Of a stretch of DNA of 64,000 nt, positions 9,286 to 17,073 are shown piece by piece. This DNA comes from Brevibacillus panacihumi W25 (lineage in GTDB: Bacteria > Bacillota > Bacilli > Brevibacillales > Brevibacillaceae): assembly GCF_000503775.1 (NCBI RefSeq), contig NZ_KI629785.1, positions 558,001 to 622,000 on the forward strand, written 5' to 3'. The position numbers and the translations under genes are program-made. The notes below the pieces were generated by a model. The model saw only the letters and a program-made list of their open reading frames with translations. It was not told the DNA's origin and ran no database searches. Position 1 is the first letter of the stretch. Each line of letters starts with the position of its first letter.

Positions 9286-9771
9286 TTATTCCACGGCAAC
9301 GGCGGAATCAGCCTGTTCAATATCGTCCCAAGCGCCGTGCTCCAGCATTTCCAATTGGGCTTCGAGCAAGGTGCGAAAACGCATCCGGTAGACGGACGCA
9401 CGCTTTTTCAACTCCTCGATCTCGATGGCAATCTTGCGCGATTTCGCGAGCGCTTCATTCACGATGCGATCTGCATTCTTCTCTGCTTCCTTCAGGATCA
9501 GCTGCGCTTCCTTGCGCGCATTGGACTTCACGTCCTCAGCCGTCTCCTGAGCGACCAGAATTGACTTGCTCAGATTTTCTTCCAGGCTTTTGTAATGGTC
9601 TACTCGCTCATTCAAAATGGCGATGCGCTCTTCCATTTCCTTCTTTTCCTTGATCAGGAGTTCAAAGTCCTTGATGACCTGATCCAAAAATTCATTCACT
9701 TCATCGATATTATACCCTCGAAAGCCAGTGCTGAATTCTTTATTGTGTATGTCCAGCGGCGTTAAAGACAC
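9286..9771 (-). CDS. divIVA: Cell-division initiation protein DivIVA
   Basis: 161 residues, starting at GTG behind GGGGGG. The N-terminal LTPLDIHNKEF motif is the conserved membrane-curvature-binding lipid domain, FRGYNIDEVNEFLD continues the family signature, and the rest is a long coiled coil with a short acidic tail. DivIVA gathers at septa and cell poles by sensing negative curvature and recruits the Min system and, in sporulation, chromosome-anchoring partners. It sits after ylmH and before ileS, the order seen in B. subtilis. Confidence 0.95.
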   Translation of the reverse strand: MSLTPLDIHNKEFSTGFRGYNIDEVNEFLDQVIKDFELLIKEKKEMEERIAILNERVDHYKSLEENLSKSILVAQETAEDVKSNARKEAQLILKEAEKNADRIVNEALAKSRKIAIEIEELKKRASVYRMRFRTLLEAQLEMLEHGAWDDIEQADSAVAVE

Positions 9772-9877
9772 ATGAACCCCCCACTTTTCCCGATAATCGT
9801 TCCACTTTATTTCGACAAGTCGTGCAGCATTTCCTTCCGATACCGCAAATTTTTAGCCCATCGCCCTTATTTTTACC

Positions 9878-10648
9878 CTAATCGACCAGCCCTACCAGCA
9901 TCCGAAGCCTGCCGCTTCGGGTCGGTCCCGTCACATCGAGGACCTTGAATCGACCGAACCCTGCCAGTGACACCATGTCACCTGCCTGCAAGGGATGCGA
10001 AGGATCTTCCACGACCCTCCAATTCACCTTGACCTTGCCTGCGCGGATAGGGACCAAGGCTTTGGCTCGTGAAAAATGGTACACCTCGCCCAGCACTGCA
10101 TCTGCTCGCGGAGAGGGTACTGTAATTGTTTTTTCCGTAAAACGCGGAGCCGGGGGCGTAAATGCTTCCCAAGCCACGCGCTCGAAGGAGACCGGTGTCC
10201 GGTGAATCTGTGTGACCTGGGTGCAGACAAATTCAGCTACCTCCTCTGCTACGACAACAAAGCAGTCATCATCCACCAGCATATCTCCGAATTTTTCCCG
10301 CTTCAATCCAACATGAAGCAGTGCCCCCATGACATCGCGATGCTGCAATGCATGAAAGCGTTGGTCTGCGACGATCCGCAAGAGAACCAATCTGTAATCC
10401 TCGGGCTCGACAGGCAAGTAGTCCGGGTGGAGCAAGACACGAACCCGCTCAGCTCCCTCGTACCCGCCGCTTGCGGATACCTGCACATCCTGCACCTGTG
10501 ATGCGAGACTTTGAAAAATCGACATTTGTCTGGGATCGAGAAAATCAGTAAGGCGCATGGCCTGCTTCCGCTCTACTTGCGTCAGCATTTCCAGCGCCCG
10601 TTCTACAAATGGACGTTCTTCTTTTCGAAAATGGTCAAATACACTCAT
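9878..10648 (-). CDS. ylmH: S4-domain RNA-binding protein YlmH
   Basis: 256 residues. The C-terminal third (about residues 180-250) is an S4 RNA-binding domain, with the VRAGKVKVNWRVVEDP and LQAGDMVSLAGFGR pattern. The N-terminal region matches YlmH proteins and includes FLDPRQMSIFQSLA. Family members act on stalled ribosomes or in division-site genetics, and the conserved place in the ylm cluster is the main functional clue. It lies 17 bp after ylmG. Confidence 0.9.
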   Translation of the reverse strand: MSVFDHFRKEERPFVERALEMLTQVERKQAMRLTDFLDPRQMSIFQSLASQVQDVQVSASGGYEGAERVRVLLHPDYLPVEPEDYRLVLLRIVADQRFHALQHRDVMGALLHVGLKREKFGDMLVDDDCFVVVAEEVAEFVCTQVTQIHRTPVSFERVAWEAFTPPAPRFTEKTITVPSPRADAVLGEVYHFSRAKALVPIRAGKVKVNWRVVEDPSHPLQAGDMVSLAGFGRFKVLDVTGPTRSGRLRMLVGLVD

Positions 10649-10665
10649 CTGTCAACCCATCCCGC

Positions 10666-10929
10666 CTACACGATCTTGAACAGAATGGAAAACAGGCCAT
10701 ACCGGGCAAAATGCAGGGCAATCAAAGCCACGATCGGAGAAATATCAATAAATCCAAGCGGCGGGATAAAACGGCGAAACGGAGCGAGATACGGCTCGAC
10801 CAGACGTTCGAGCAATTGACCGATTCCCGTATCCCTCATCTGGGGAACCCAGGACATCAAGATATAGGCAATAATCATGTATTGATACACAGTAAAAGCA
10901 AAATCCAGAATCGTAAAGAGGTAATTCAT
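10666..10929 (-). CDS. ylmG: YggT family membrane protein YlmG
   Basis: 87 residues with two hydrophobic segments (about 3-25 and 63-85). The loop between them carries the YggT motif VEPYLAPFRRFIPPLG. Family proteins are small inner-membrane proteins linked to cell division or turgor; the molecular role is not settled. The ATG follows AGGGTGAG. It lies between sepF and ylmH, as in other Firmicutes. Confidence 0.92.
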   Translation of the reverse strand: MNYLFTILDFAFTVYQYMIIAYILMSWVPQMRDTGIGQLLERLVEPYLAPFRRFIPPLGFIDISPIVALIALHFARYGLFSILFKIV

Positions 10930-10958
10930 TAACTCACCCTTTTTTTCGTCGTAGGTTG

Positions 10959-11381
10959 CTACTCCTCTATGACACTCGAAATCGTACCCTGGATATCGAC
11001 ATGGTCAGGTGTGCAGACAAAAATCGTGTCCCCAACTTTTTGAATGTCACCATTCAAAGCGTAGACAGTACCGCTTAGAAAATCGATGATCCGTTTGGCC
11101 TGCTCCTTTTCCACGCGATGCAAATTGACCACTACTGGTCGCCGATGGCGCAGGTTGTCCGCGATATCCTGTGCATCGCTGTAATGGCGGGGTTCACAGA
11201 GAATCAAGCGAATCCCCTCCTTTTCCCTTGCCTGGAACGGCACTACATTGTTGGTTCGTCCTGTTGCTTGCCGCTTGGCAGAAGACTCCTGCTGCTCTTC
11301 ACGCTGCTCTTCCACGGTTTCTTCGATGTATTCCTCGCTGTCCAACCCCAAGAACCCCATCAGTCGATTCATGACTCCCAT
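10959..11381 (-). CDS. sepF: Cell-division protein SepF
   Basis: 140 residues. An N-terminal amphipathic membrane-targeting stretch (GVMNRLMGFLGL) is followed by an acidic, Gln/Glu-rich linker. The compact SepF fold spans about residues 58-138, including NLHRVEKEQAKRIIDFLSG. SepF polymerises into rings, anchors FtsZ to the membrane and is needed for normal septum shape. The ATG at 11381 follows GGGGGAAG. Its place in ylmE-sepF-ylmG is conserved. Confidence 0.95.
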   Translation of the reverse strand: MGVMNRLMGFLGLDSEEYIEETVEEQREEQQESSAKRQATGRTNNVVPFQAREKEGIRLILCEPRHYSDAQDIADNLRHRRPVVVNLHRVEKEQAKRIIDFLSGTVYALNGDIQKVGDTIFVCTPDHVDIQGTISSVIEE

Positions 11382-11426
11382 TCGCCTTCCCCCTCTCTCT
11401 TTTGCTTATGTATCGCCGTTCAATTC

Positions 11427-12140
11427 TTACTCAGGCTTGACCAGTATCGAGCCGAGCCGGATATATGTCGCTCCCTCTTCAATCGCAACCTCAAAGTCGC
11501 TGGACATTCCCATTGAAAGCTCAGTAACCTGTGCATGGGGAAAGTTCCATTCATTGATGCGATCTTTCCACTCCGCCAGCCCGCGAAAAACGAAACGCGC
11601 CTCTTCTGGATTATCGACAACAGGTGCCATTGTCATTAATCCAACGATCTTTATATGTTTCATATTACTGGTTTCCTGCAAAAAAGCCAATACGTCATCA
11701 GGACTAAGCCCAAATTTTGTCTCTTCTCCGGAGATATTGATCTGTAAAAAGCAAGAAACGACCTGATTCAACGCTTCTCCCCTTTTATTGAGCTCCTGCG
11801 CCAGCGAAATCCGATCCAGCGAATGAATATAGGCAAAACGTCCGACCACCTCTTTGGCCTTATTCGTCTGAAGATGGCCGATGAAATGCCAGTTGCCTCT
11901 GTCGCCGTACTGCTCGTATTTCGGCAAGGCGTCCTGCAAGCGATTCTCGCCGATATGCTCCACGCCTACCGCGAGCAGATCACTGATTGTTTCTGCTCCC
12001 ACGTATTTGGTTACGGCAATGATTTTGACGTCCTCCCGCTTGCGATTGGATCGCTCACAAGCAGCTTCGATTCTCTTCTCGATCTCGTCTAAGCGCTGTC
12101 TCAACACTTCCTGCTCTGTGCTCATGCTCATGTTGCTCAC
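11427..12140 (-). CDS. ylmE: Pyridoxal-phosphate homeostasis protein (YggS/YlmE)
   Basis: 237 residues, a single-domain alanine-racemase-like barrel that binds PLP. The cofactor lysine lies in IIAVTKYVG near residue 45. GENRLQDALPKYE, WHFIGHLQTNK and LSMGMSSDFEVAIEEGATYIR are family signatures. It buffers PLP and affects amino-acid and keto-acid balance rather than catalysing a reaction. The start is the GTG at 12140, with an ATG at 12131 as alternative. It begins 9 bp after ylmD. Confidence 0.94.
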   Translation of the reverse strand: MSNMSMSTEQEVLRQRLDEIEKRIEAACERSNRKREDVKIIAVTKYVGAETISDLLAVGVEHIGENRLQDALPKYEQYGDRGNWHFIGHLQTNKAKEVVGRFAYIHSLDRISLAQELNKRGEALNQVVSCFLQINISGEETKFGLSPDDVLAFLQETSNMKHIKIVGLMTMAPVVDNPEEARFVFRGLAEWKDRINEWNFPHAQVTELSMGMSSDFEVAIEEGATYIRLGSILVKPE

Positions 12141-12149
12141 TCCACTCCT

Positions 12150-12980
12150 TTACTTCTGTCTCCAGCCTATATAGGATGCCATCCTGCCTGTAGTCCCCTT
12201 TTCCCGCGCTTCCTTGCGATGGGAAAAAAACAGGTCTGTTCGGCAGCTTGTACACCAATTTGTCATGAGGATATGGGATTCCTCCACGCCTGCCTCGAGC
12301 AAAACCAGTCGGTTTAAACTTCGCAGATCCAGCATGTAGTTGCCGTTCTTCTGCGCTGGCGAGACAGCCGATTCCCAGTCCTTTACGCTTGTACGTACCT
12401 GCTCCATGATTCGTTCATCCACCTCATAGCAGCATCCCCCGATAGAGGGTCCCAGTGCCACCAGCAATTGCTCTGGCCGCGTCTTTGTCCGCTGTACGAT
12501 CGCCTGGACCATTTCCTCGGCAATACGCTGAACCGTTCCCTTCCAACCAGCGTGCGCCAGACCGATCGTCCCTGTATCAGGCGCCAAAAAATAGAGCGGG
12601 ACACAATCCGCATAAAACGATGTCAACAAGATATTGGGCTCGGTCGTATACAAACCGTCCGTCGCCGCAATGACGTCCTGGAGGCTTTCTCTGCCCGCTC
12701 CACCGGCCATGACCTGACACACTTGACTGCCATGCACTTGGTCCGCGCACGTCCAGGCGTCAAATGGCATGTGCAGCGCCGCGGCCAACTGACGCCGGTT
12801 CGCCACTACTTGTTCAGGTACATCGCCGACATGCAAGCCAAGATTGAATGAGTCGTACGGCTGTCCGCTTGCCCCTCCTGTCCGAATCGTAAAACCGGCC
12901 ACCAAGCCGGGGAATTGCTCCTCCCAGTCCAGCAGATGCATCAATGGTTTTTCCTCGTCTCGAACAAACGGTTCTTTCAT
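12150..12980 (-). CDS. ylmD: Laccase-domain purine nucleoside phosphorylase-like protein YlmD
   Basis: 276 residues from the ATG at 12980, which follows GGGAAGGTG. The family metal/active-site motifs are present: a VHGSQV His, ADCVPLYF (Cys), HAGWKGT (His) and GPSIGGCCYEV (Cys). YlmD/YfiH proteins were named for laccase activity but several act on purine nucleosides such as adenosine and inosine. The product lies between ylmC and ylmE in the conserved ylm cluster. Which activity operates here cannot be told. Confidence 0.93.
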   Translation of the reverse strand: MKEPFVRDEEKPLMHLLDWEEQFPGLVAGFTIRTGGASGQPYDSFNLGLHVGDVPEQVVANRRQLAAALHMPFDAWTCADQVHGSQVCQVMAGGAGRESLQDVIAATDGLYTTEPNILLTSFYADCVPLYFLAPDTGTIGLAHAGWKGTVQRIAEEMVQAIVQRTKTRPEQLLVALGPSIGGCCYEVDERIMEQVRTSVKDWESAVSPAQKNGNYMLDLRSLNRLVLLEAGVEESHILMTNWCTSCRTDLFFSHRKEAREKGTTGRMASYIGWRQK

Positions 12981-13017
12981 CCTTTCACCTTCCCTCATAT
13001 GGCTAATCATACCATAG

Positions 13018-13052
13018 CCGAAAAGAAAAGAAAGGCTATCCCTGCCTTTCTT
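13018..13052 (-). terminator. Intrinsic terminator after ylmC
   Basis: AAGAAAGGC pairs with GCCTTTCTT across a short loop, and a TTTTCTTTT run follows on the minus strand. It separates ylmC from ylmD. Confidence 0.68.
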
Positions 13053-13059
13053 CGGTGCC

Positions 13060-13341
13060 TTATCCGTACTCGTCAGGACTGGTGTTCTTCGCTTCTACCC
13101 GCAAGGTTTCCTCCATTCGAACAAGAACGACATCCTTGCCGATTTTCACAATGTTGCGCCAGGGAATGACGTAATCATTGCCCGAGGAAAAAAAGCCAAG
13201 GAATTTTCCCGGTCCTGGAATTACGATAGATTCTACACGACCGTGGCGCAGATCAATTTCCAGATCCGATATTTGCCCCAAGCGCTTGCCATCTAAAATA
13301 TTGACCACTTCTTTTGTTTGGAAGTCAGATATTTTCACCAT
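13060..13341 (-). CDS. ylmC: PRC-barrel sporulation-associated protein YlmC
   Basis: 93 residues from the ATG at 13341, with GGTGAGG 6 nt upstream. A single PRC-barrel beta fold is seen, with KEVVNILDGKRLGQISDLEID at the N-terminus and the GxxxFLGFF-VIPWRNIVKIG core. YlmC/YmxH proteins are widespread in spore formers and ylmC follows sigG in B. subtilis, as here. The function is unknown. Confidence 0.9.
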   Translation of the reverse strand: MVKISDFQTKEVVNILDGKRLGQISDLEIDLRHGRVESIVIPGPGKFLGFFSSGNDYVIPWRNIVKIGKDVVLVRMEETLRVEAKNTSPDEYG

Positions 13342-13423
13342 GGATGACCTCACCTACTTTTCTTCCGTTACTTCAGTATATGAAACGATTGGGGAATATG
13401 TCCGTTGACATGCAAGAGGATAC

Positions 13424-13458
13424 AAAAAACCCGGACGGATTGTACATACTCCGCCGGG
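13424..13458 (-). terminator. Intrinsic terminator of sigG
   Basis: CCCGGCGGA pairs with TCCGTCCGGG with minor mismatches, followed by six U on the minus strand. It lies 18 nt after the sigG stop codon. Confidence 0.85.
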
Positions 13459-13476
13459 CTCATTTCCGTGGGCTGC

Positions 13477-14256
13477 TTACGATTGAACGTGCTTTTGCAT
13501 ATGGGCGATGGCCGCTTTCTCCAATCTCGAAACCTGGGCCTGCGAGATCCCGATTTCCTCGGCGACCTCCATCTGGGTTTTGCCTTCATAAAAACGCATG
13601 GACAAAATCATTTTCTCTCGCTCGCCGAGCCGCTGCATGCCTTCTCGCAGCGCAATCTCTTCCACCCAGGTTACATCCTTGTTTTTCTCGTCACTGATCT
13701 GGTCCATGACGTAAATCGGATCTCCGCCGTCCTGGTAGATCGGTTCAAACAAGGAGACCGGGTCCTGAATGGCATCCAGGGCAAAGACGACATCTTCCTT
13801 GGCCACATTCAGTTCCTTGGAAATCTCTGTGATGGTCGGTTCGCGTGAGTGCTTGTTGGTCAGGTTGTCACGTACCTGCAGCGCTTTGTAAGCAATGTCC
13901 CGCAACGAACGGGATACGCGTATCGGATTGTTGTCGCGCAGATAGCGACGAATTTCACCGATAATCATGGGTACTGCATACGTAGAGAACTTTACATTTT
14001 GCCCTAAATCAAAGTTGTCAATCGCTTTCATCAATCCGATGCAGCCCACTTGAAACAAGTCGTCCACGTACTCTCCACGATTGTTGAAACGCTGGATCAC
14101 GCTGAGTACCAGACGCAGGTTGCCGTTGACCAGTTTTTCACGGGCTGCCAGTTCGCCGCTTTGCAGGCGCTCGAACAATTCTCTCATCTCTTTGTTGGTC
14201 AGTACCGGAAGTTTGGAGGTGTCTACCCCGCATATCTCCACCTTATTGCGCGTCAC
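13477..14256 (-). CDS. sigG: RNA polymerase sporulation sigma factor sigma-G
   Basis: 260 residues from the GTG at 14256, which has GGAGGG 6 nt upstream. The start RNKVEICGVDTSKLP is the family's N-terminal anti-sigma/Gin contact region. Region 2 includes NRGEYVDDLFQVGCIGLMKA, and region 4 ends with EEIGISQAQVSRLEK. Sigma-G drives late forespore genes, including spore-coat DNA-protecting proteins, germinant receptors and spoIVB. It follows sigE with a promoter and a terminator-like structure in between (see 14279-14403), so its expression is probably insulated from sigE readthrough. Confidence 0.97.
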   Translation of the reverse strand: MTRNKVEICGVDTSKLPVLTNKEMRELFERLQSGELAAREKLVNGNLRLVLSVIQRFNNRGEYVDDLFQVGCIGLMKAIDNFDLGQNVKFSTYAVPMIIGEIRRYLRDNNPIRVSRSLRDIAYKALQVRDNLTNKHSREPTITEISKELNVAKEDVVFALDAIQDPVSLFEPIYQDGGDPIYVMDQISDEKNKDVTWVEEIALREGMQRLGEREKMILSMRFYEGKTQMEVAEEIGISQAQVSRLEKAAIAHMQKHVQS

Positions 14257-14278
14257 GTCTTTCCCTCCTCGAAGCAAG

Positions 14279-14374
14279 AAAAAAGTTCCTAACCCGGTTG
14301 TCTTGAAAGGCCGCGTGCTGACGCGTGGCCGACGAGAGAGTGGCAGTTACCACTATCTGGCTCGGTGTTAGGAA
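14279..14374 (-). terminator. Large terminator-like stem between sigE and sigG
   Basis: On the minus strand GTTCCTAAC (14374-14366) pairs perfectly with GTTAGGAAC (14293-14285), which is followed at once by six U. Between the arms sit two further hairpins: AGTGG/CCACT with loop TAACTG, and one with CGCGT/ACGCG and loop CAGC. A transcript coming from sigE contains the whole structure. One that starts at the promoter at 14375-14403 begins inside the first arm and cannot close the outer stem. Confidence 0.72.
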
Positions 14375-14403
14375 CAGTATCTCCTTCGATTGGGAAAATA
14401 TGC
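14375..14403 (-). promoter_or_regulatory. Sigma-F-type promoter for sigG
   Basis: The minus strand reads GCATA (14403-14399), 14 nt, then GGAGATACTG (14384-14375). The second element fits GGnnAnAMTR at every position and the first fits GYATA. The spacer is about one base shorter than usual. It begins within 2 nt of the sigE stop codon, and the predicted start site is near 14368. Confidence 0.68.
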
Positions 14404-14404
14404 G

Positions 14405-15127
14405 TTAGACCATTTTGTTGAATTCTTTTCGCAACCGTTTTATAATTCGCTTTTCCAGCCGGGAAATATAGGACTGGGAGATGCCAAGAAGATCGGCTAC
14501 GTCCTTCTGGGTCTTCTCCTCCTCGCCTGCGAGGCCAAAGCGCAGCTCCATGATAATCCGCTCGCGCTCCGAGAGCTTATCCAGCGCTTTTTTCAAAAGC
14601 TTGCGGTCGACTTGGTCCTCAATATTTTTGTAGATCGTGTCGTTTTCCGTCCCGAGTACGTCCGACAACAAGAGTTCATTGCCGTCCCAGTCGATGTTCA
14701 ACGGCTCGTCAAAGGAGACCTCGGAGCGAATCTTGTTGTTGCGGCGCAAATACATCAGGATCTCATTTTCGATACAGCGGGAGGCGTACGTAGCCAGCTT
14801 GATGTTTTTGTCGGGATCGAACGTGTTCACTGCCTTGATCAATCCAATGGTGCCGATGCTGACGAGATCCTCAATGTTGATCCCCGTGTTTTCAAATTTG
14901 CGGGCAATATAGACGACGAGACGCAAATTGCGTTCGATCAGCATCGCCCGGACGGCTGGATCGCCTGATGGGAGGCGCACCAGCAATACCTCTTCTTCTT
15001 CCCTGGTCAGTGGTGGAGGTAGGGCCTCACTCCCGCCGATATAGTAGACTTCTTCTGCTTTTGCACCAATCCACATCAGGAAACGGTACCAGGTTAGTTG
15101 GAGTTGTAGGCGAAGTTTTACATACAT
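14405..15127 (-). CDS. sigE: RNA polymerase sporulation sigma factor sigma-E (pro-sigma-E)
   Basis: 240 residues. The N-terminal pro-sequence of about 28 residues is amphipathic and basic and ends at the VYYIGG processing region recognised by SpoIIGA. Mature sigma-E starts around [13 protein letters not shown]. Region 2 contains [20 protein letters not shown] and region 4 ends in [15 protein letters not shown]. Sigma-E directs early mother-cell transcription. The ATG follows AGGAGGG inside the end of spoIIGA, 2 nt after that gene's stop, so the two are translationally linked. Confidence 0.97.
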   Translation of the reverse strand: MYVKLRLQLQLTWYRFLMWIGAKAEEVYYIGGSEALPPPLTREEEEVLLVRLPSGDPAVRAMLIERNLRLVVYIARKFENTGINIEDLVSIGTIGLIKAVNTFDPDKNIKLATYASRCIENEILMYLRRNNKIRSEVSFDEPLNIDWDGNELLLSDVLGTENDTIYKNIEDQVDRKLLKKALDKLSERERIIMELRFGLAGEEEKTQKDVADLLGISQSYISRLEKRIIKRLRKEFNKMV

Positions 15128-15129
15128 GA

Positions 15130-16092
15130 TTAGCCCTCCTGTTCGAGAATTACGGTAGGTTCTTGTGAATAGGTCTCCATCATTGCGGGATGGACGATGG
15201 CTTGGTACTTGCCGTCAGCAGCGAGCGGGATGGGATTGAGGCCAATCAGCACTTTGCGGGTCACGTAGTGCTTACCGTCTTGTACGACCGTGACCGAATC
15301 CGGCCTGACCGCAAGCAAAAAGTCCATTCCTCGCGATACACTCCGGTAAGGAATCAGGCGTACACGTGGTTGCCACTCCTGGGGCAGATCCTCCCAGCAG
15401 CCGTCCAGCTTTTCCCACACTCCACCGTTTTCATCGGCTTGTCGGAGAAGCGGCGGCGGCAAGAGATGAGCGAGCATGCGTGTCTCCATGATCATGACTG
15501 GAATCCGCGTGATCGGTTCATGCAACTGATTCCCCGTGTCTATCAGCCCTCTGCAAATAACTCTTTCACCCTCCAGTGTCACCACGACATCTGCCAGGAA
15601 GGCTTCCATTCTTCTAGGCTCCTGGATTGCCTGATAGCTTTTACGGCCCAAAACAAAAACAAGCGAAAAACCGATGACGAGGATGGCCAGCGTGGGCTTG
15701 AACCCTACACCAAACCCATCGTTGTGCGTCACCACCAATCCACCCAGAATCTCATTTTGGGGAGCGAGGAAATACTGCAAGCCAAACACCCCGCCTCCAA
15801 AAACAAAGGAGACAAAATAAAAAATGATCAGATTCTGCGTGAATGCCCATATGCGTTTGTTGCCAAATGCGATCCACAGGATCACGATGGAGAACAGCAG
15901 CTTGACCGGCCATTGGTAGATCAGCGAGAAGGTCGGAAAAAAGAAAAAAAGGACATACATGGAGCCGCATACAGAAGCAGTGAGAATCCTCCACCAGACT
16001 ACGCGCTCTTTGCGAAAAAACGCTGTGAACCAGAGTAATAAGGTATCAATCGCGATGTTGAGGAGTAAAATAATATCAAGATACACAATCAC
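15130..16092 (-). CDS. spoIIGA: Pro-sigma-E processing protease SpoIIGA
   Basis: 320 residues from the GTG at 16092, placed by GGAGGG 7 nt upstream; this gives the family's usual N-terminus [11 protein letters not shown]. Five membrane segments occupy about residues 1-150, followed by a cytoplasmic aspartic-protease domain with the catalytic Asp in LIDTGN (near D185). The protease sits in the septal membrane and removes the sigma-E pro-peptide after a forespore signal (SpoIIR). It is in one operon with sigE. Confidence 0.95.
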   Translation of the reverse strand: MIVYLDIILLLNIAIDTLLLWFTAFFRKERVVWWRILTASVCGSMYVLFFFFPTFSLIYQWPVKLLFSIVILWIAFGNKRIWAFTQNLIIFYFVSFVFGGGVFGLQYFLAPQNEILGGLVVTHNDGFGVGFKPTLAILVIGFSLVFVLGRKSYQAIQEPRRMEAFLADVVVTLEGERVICRGLIDTGNQLHEPITRIPVMIMETRMLAHLLPPPLLRQADENGGVWEKLDGCWEDLPQEWQPRVRLIPYRSVSRGMDFLLAVRPDSVTVVQDGKHYVTRKVLIGLNPIPLAADGKYQAIVHPAMMETYSQEPTVILEQEG

Positions 16093-16147
16093 CTTGAATC
16101 CCTCCATCTTGGACACATCGCGAAGGACGCTTTTTCCGGTTAAAAGC

Positions 16148-16180
16148 AGTATATATCAATGTGTATGTAAAATCTGTCAA
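16148..16180 (-). promoter_or_regulatory. spoIIG-type promoter with long spacer
   Basis: The minus strand reads TTGACA (16180-16175), 21 nt, then TATACT (16153-16148). A near-consensus -35 and -10 held too far apart is the hallmark of the B. subtilis spoIIG promoter, which has a 22-nt spacer and needs Spo0A. An inverted repeat GTCAA-GAA-TTGAC overlaps the -35 and could be part of an operator, but I see no perfect TGTCGAA box. Confidence 0.6.
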
Positions 16181-16200
16181 TTCTTGACGGACTTTTTTTG

Positions 16201-16516
16201 GATTTTTTGTAGAAGATTTATGCCTCTAGTATGGTGGTCGTCGGGCTGCAGTGGCGGAGAGGAAAAAGGAGAAAACGCTACAGGCGGGTTGGGATCTTTG
16301 CTGGCTGTCATCCCTGGTCGCCTCCATTCCAAAGGAGGAACCGCGGCCAAAAGCAGCCATTTCGAAGAAGTGGTTCAAGGTTGGCCGCTGAATGCGCGTT
16401 CCTCCTTTTCCATTGCGACTGGGTCGAGATCCCAAATGCCTTCGCTAGTTCCCCCCGTTTTCCTCAGCCAGCTTTCGAAGGTCGCCAAGCTATTTTAAAA
16501 AGACTTACTCAAAACA
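16201..16516 (-). pseudogene. Possible highly decayed copy of the ftsZ 3' end
   Basis: No coding potential was recognised. The right end (plus strand GTCGCCAAGCTATTTTAAAA near 16480) matches the right ends of the two clearer copies, and CAGCCATTTCGAAGAAG near 16355 resembles the ftsZ tail text TTGCTCATCGTGAAGAAGG. The rest is too diverged to align by eye. It may be a third older copy or unrelated spacer. Confidence 0.3.
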
Positions 16517-16757
16517 ATCACCTTGTCTCTTTTCACAGAATCAAGGTTAAAATATGCTAACTTCATATATTTTTACTTTTTATGGTGTAGGAAGGCCAGA
16601 ATATCCAAGTTCTCGATGATTGCTCATCATGAAAAGGATAATTACCCCCTTCTTTTTGTGCTGCCAGTCCAATTGAAGCGATGGTTTTGCGAGGTCAGGG
16701 TGGGTCAATTCTGTTTTGCTGCTTGCTTTTTAGAGCCAAACTGCAATTTAAAAAACC
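16517..16757 (-). pseudogene. Decayed copy A of the ftsZ 3' end and terminator
   Basis: Read on the plus strand this stretch parallels the end of ftsZ block by block. CTTGTCTCTTTTCACAGAAT near 16522 parallels the ftsZ terminator, and TTTTTACTTTTTAT near 16570 the last codons. ATTGCTCATCATGAAAAGGA near 16619 parallels ATTGCTCATCGTGAAGAAGG at 17131, and CCAGTCCAATTG near 16666 parallels the linker. On the minus strand the short peptide text still shows MSN near the tail motif, but frame slips and an early stop destroy the ftsZ tail. It is a remnant, not a gene. Confidence 0.72.
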
Positions 16758-17010
16758 CTTCTCGAAAAGATGCTACAGAGAAAAGTTCTTGTTTTTCATT
16801 ATTTTTACTTTTAATTGCGGCGTCAATTGCAGAGGAGAGTCAGAATATCAAGAATGTCGCGTTTTCTCATGGCTTCCTCTCTTTTTCTTGAGCTGTCCAA
16901 ACGTTTGGTGGCAGGGCATTACGATATCGGATTTAGACAATTCGGCGTTCCACCTTTTTTCCCCGATCGTCAAGCCATTTTAAACAGAGATCCTAATAAA
17001 GATTGAGCTT
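16758..17010 (-). pseudogene. Decayed copy B of the ftsZ 3' end
   Basis: This is a second parallel block. ATTTTTACTTTTAATTGCGG near 16801 matches the ftsZ end text at 17071-17089. CAATTGCAGAGGAGAGTCAG near 16824 matches CGATTGCGCAGGAAAGCCGG, and GACAATTCGGCGTTCCACC near 16936 matches the GACGATTTGGCGTTGCAGC linker region. The unit ends with a CAAGCCATTTTAAA motif shared with the right ends of the other blocks. The frame is broken by stops. The offset to the real gene is about 270 bp. Confidence 0.7.
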
Positions 17011-17017
17011 ATCAACG

Positions 17018-17050
17018 AAAAAAACCTTGCCTCTTTTGCAGAGACAAGGT
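17018..17050 (-). terminator. Intrinsic terminator of ftsZ
   Basis: ACCTTGTCTCT pairs with the AGAGGCAAGGT arm across a short A-rich loop, followed by seven U on the minus strand. It lies 24 nt after the ftsZ stop codon, so spoIIGA needs its own promoter. Confidence 0.92.
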
Positions 17051-17073
17051 TTTTGCATGTTGATCATGTAATT

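Noticed and set aside
15959..17006. Several plus-strand frames in the ftsZ-spoIIGA gap
   Set aside because: They resemble the antisense frame of the ftsZ 3' end because the DNA is duplicated from it. That similarity supports the duplication, not a gene.
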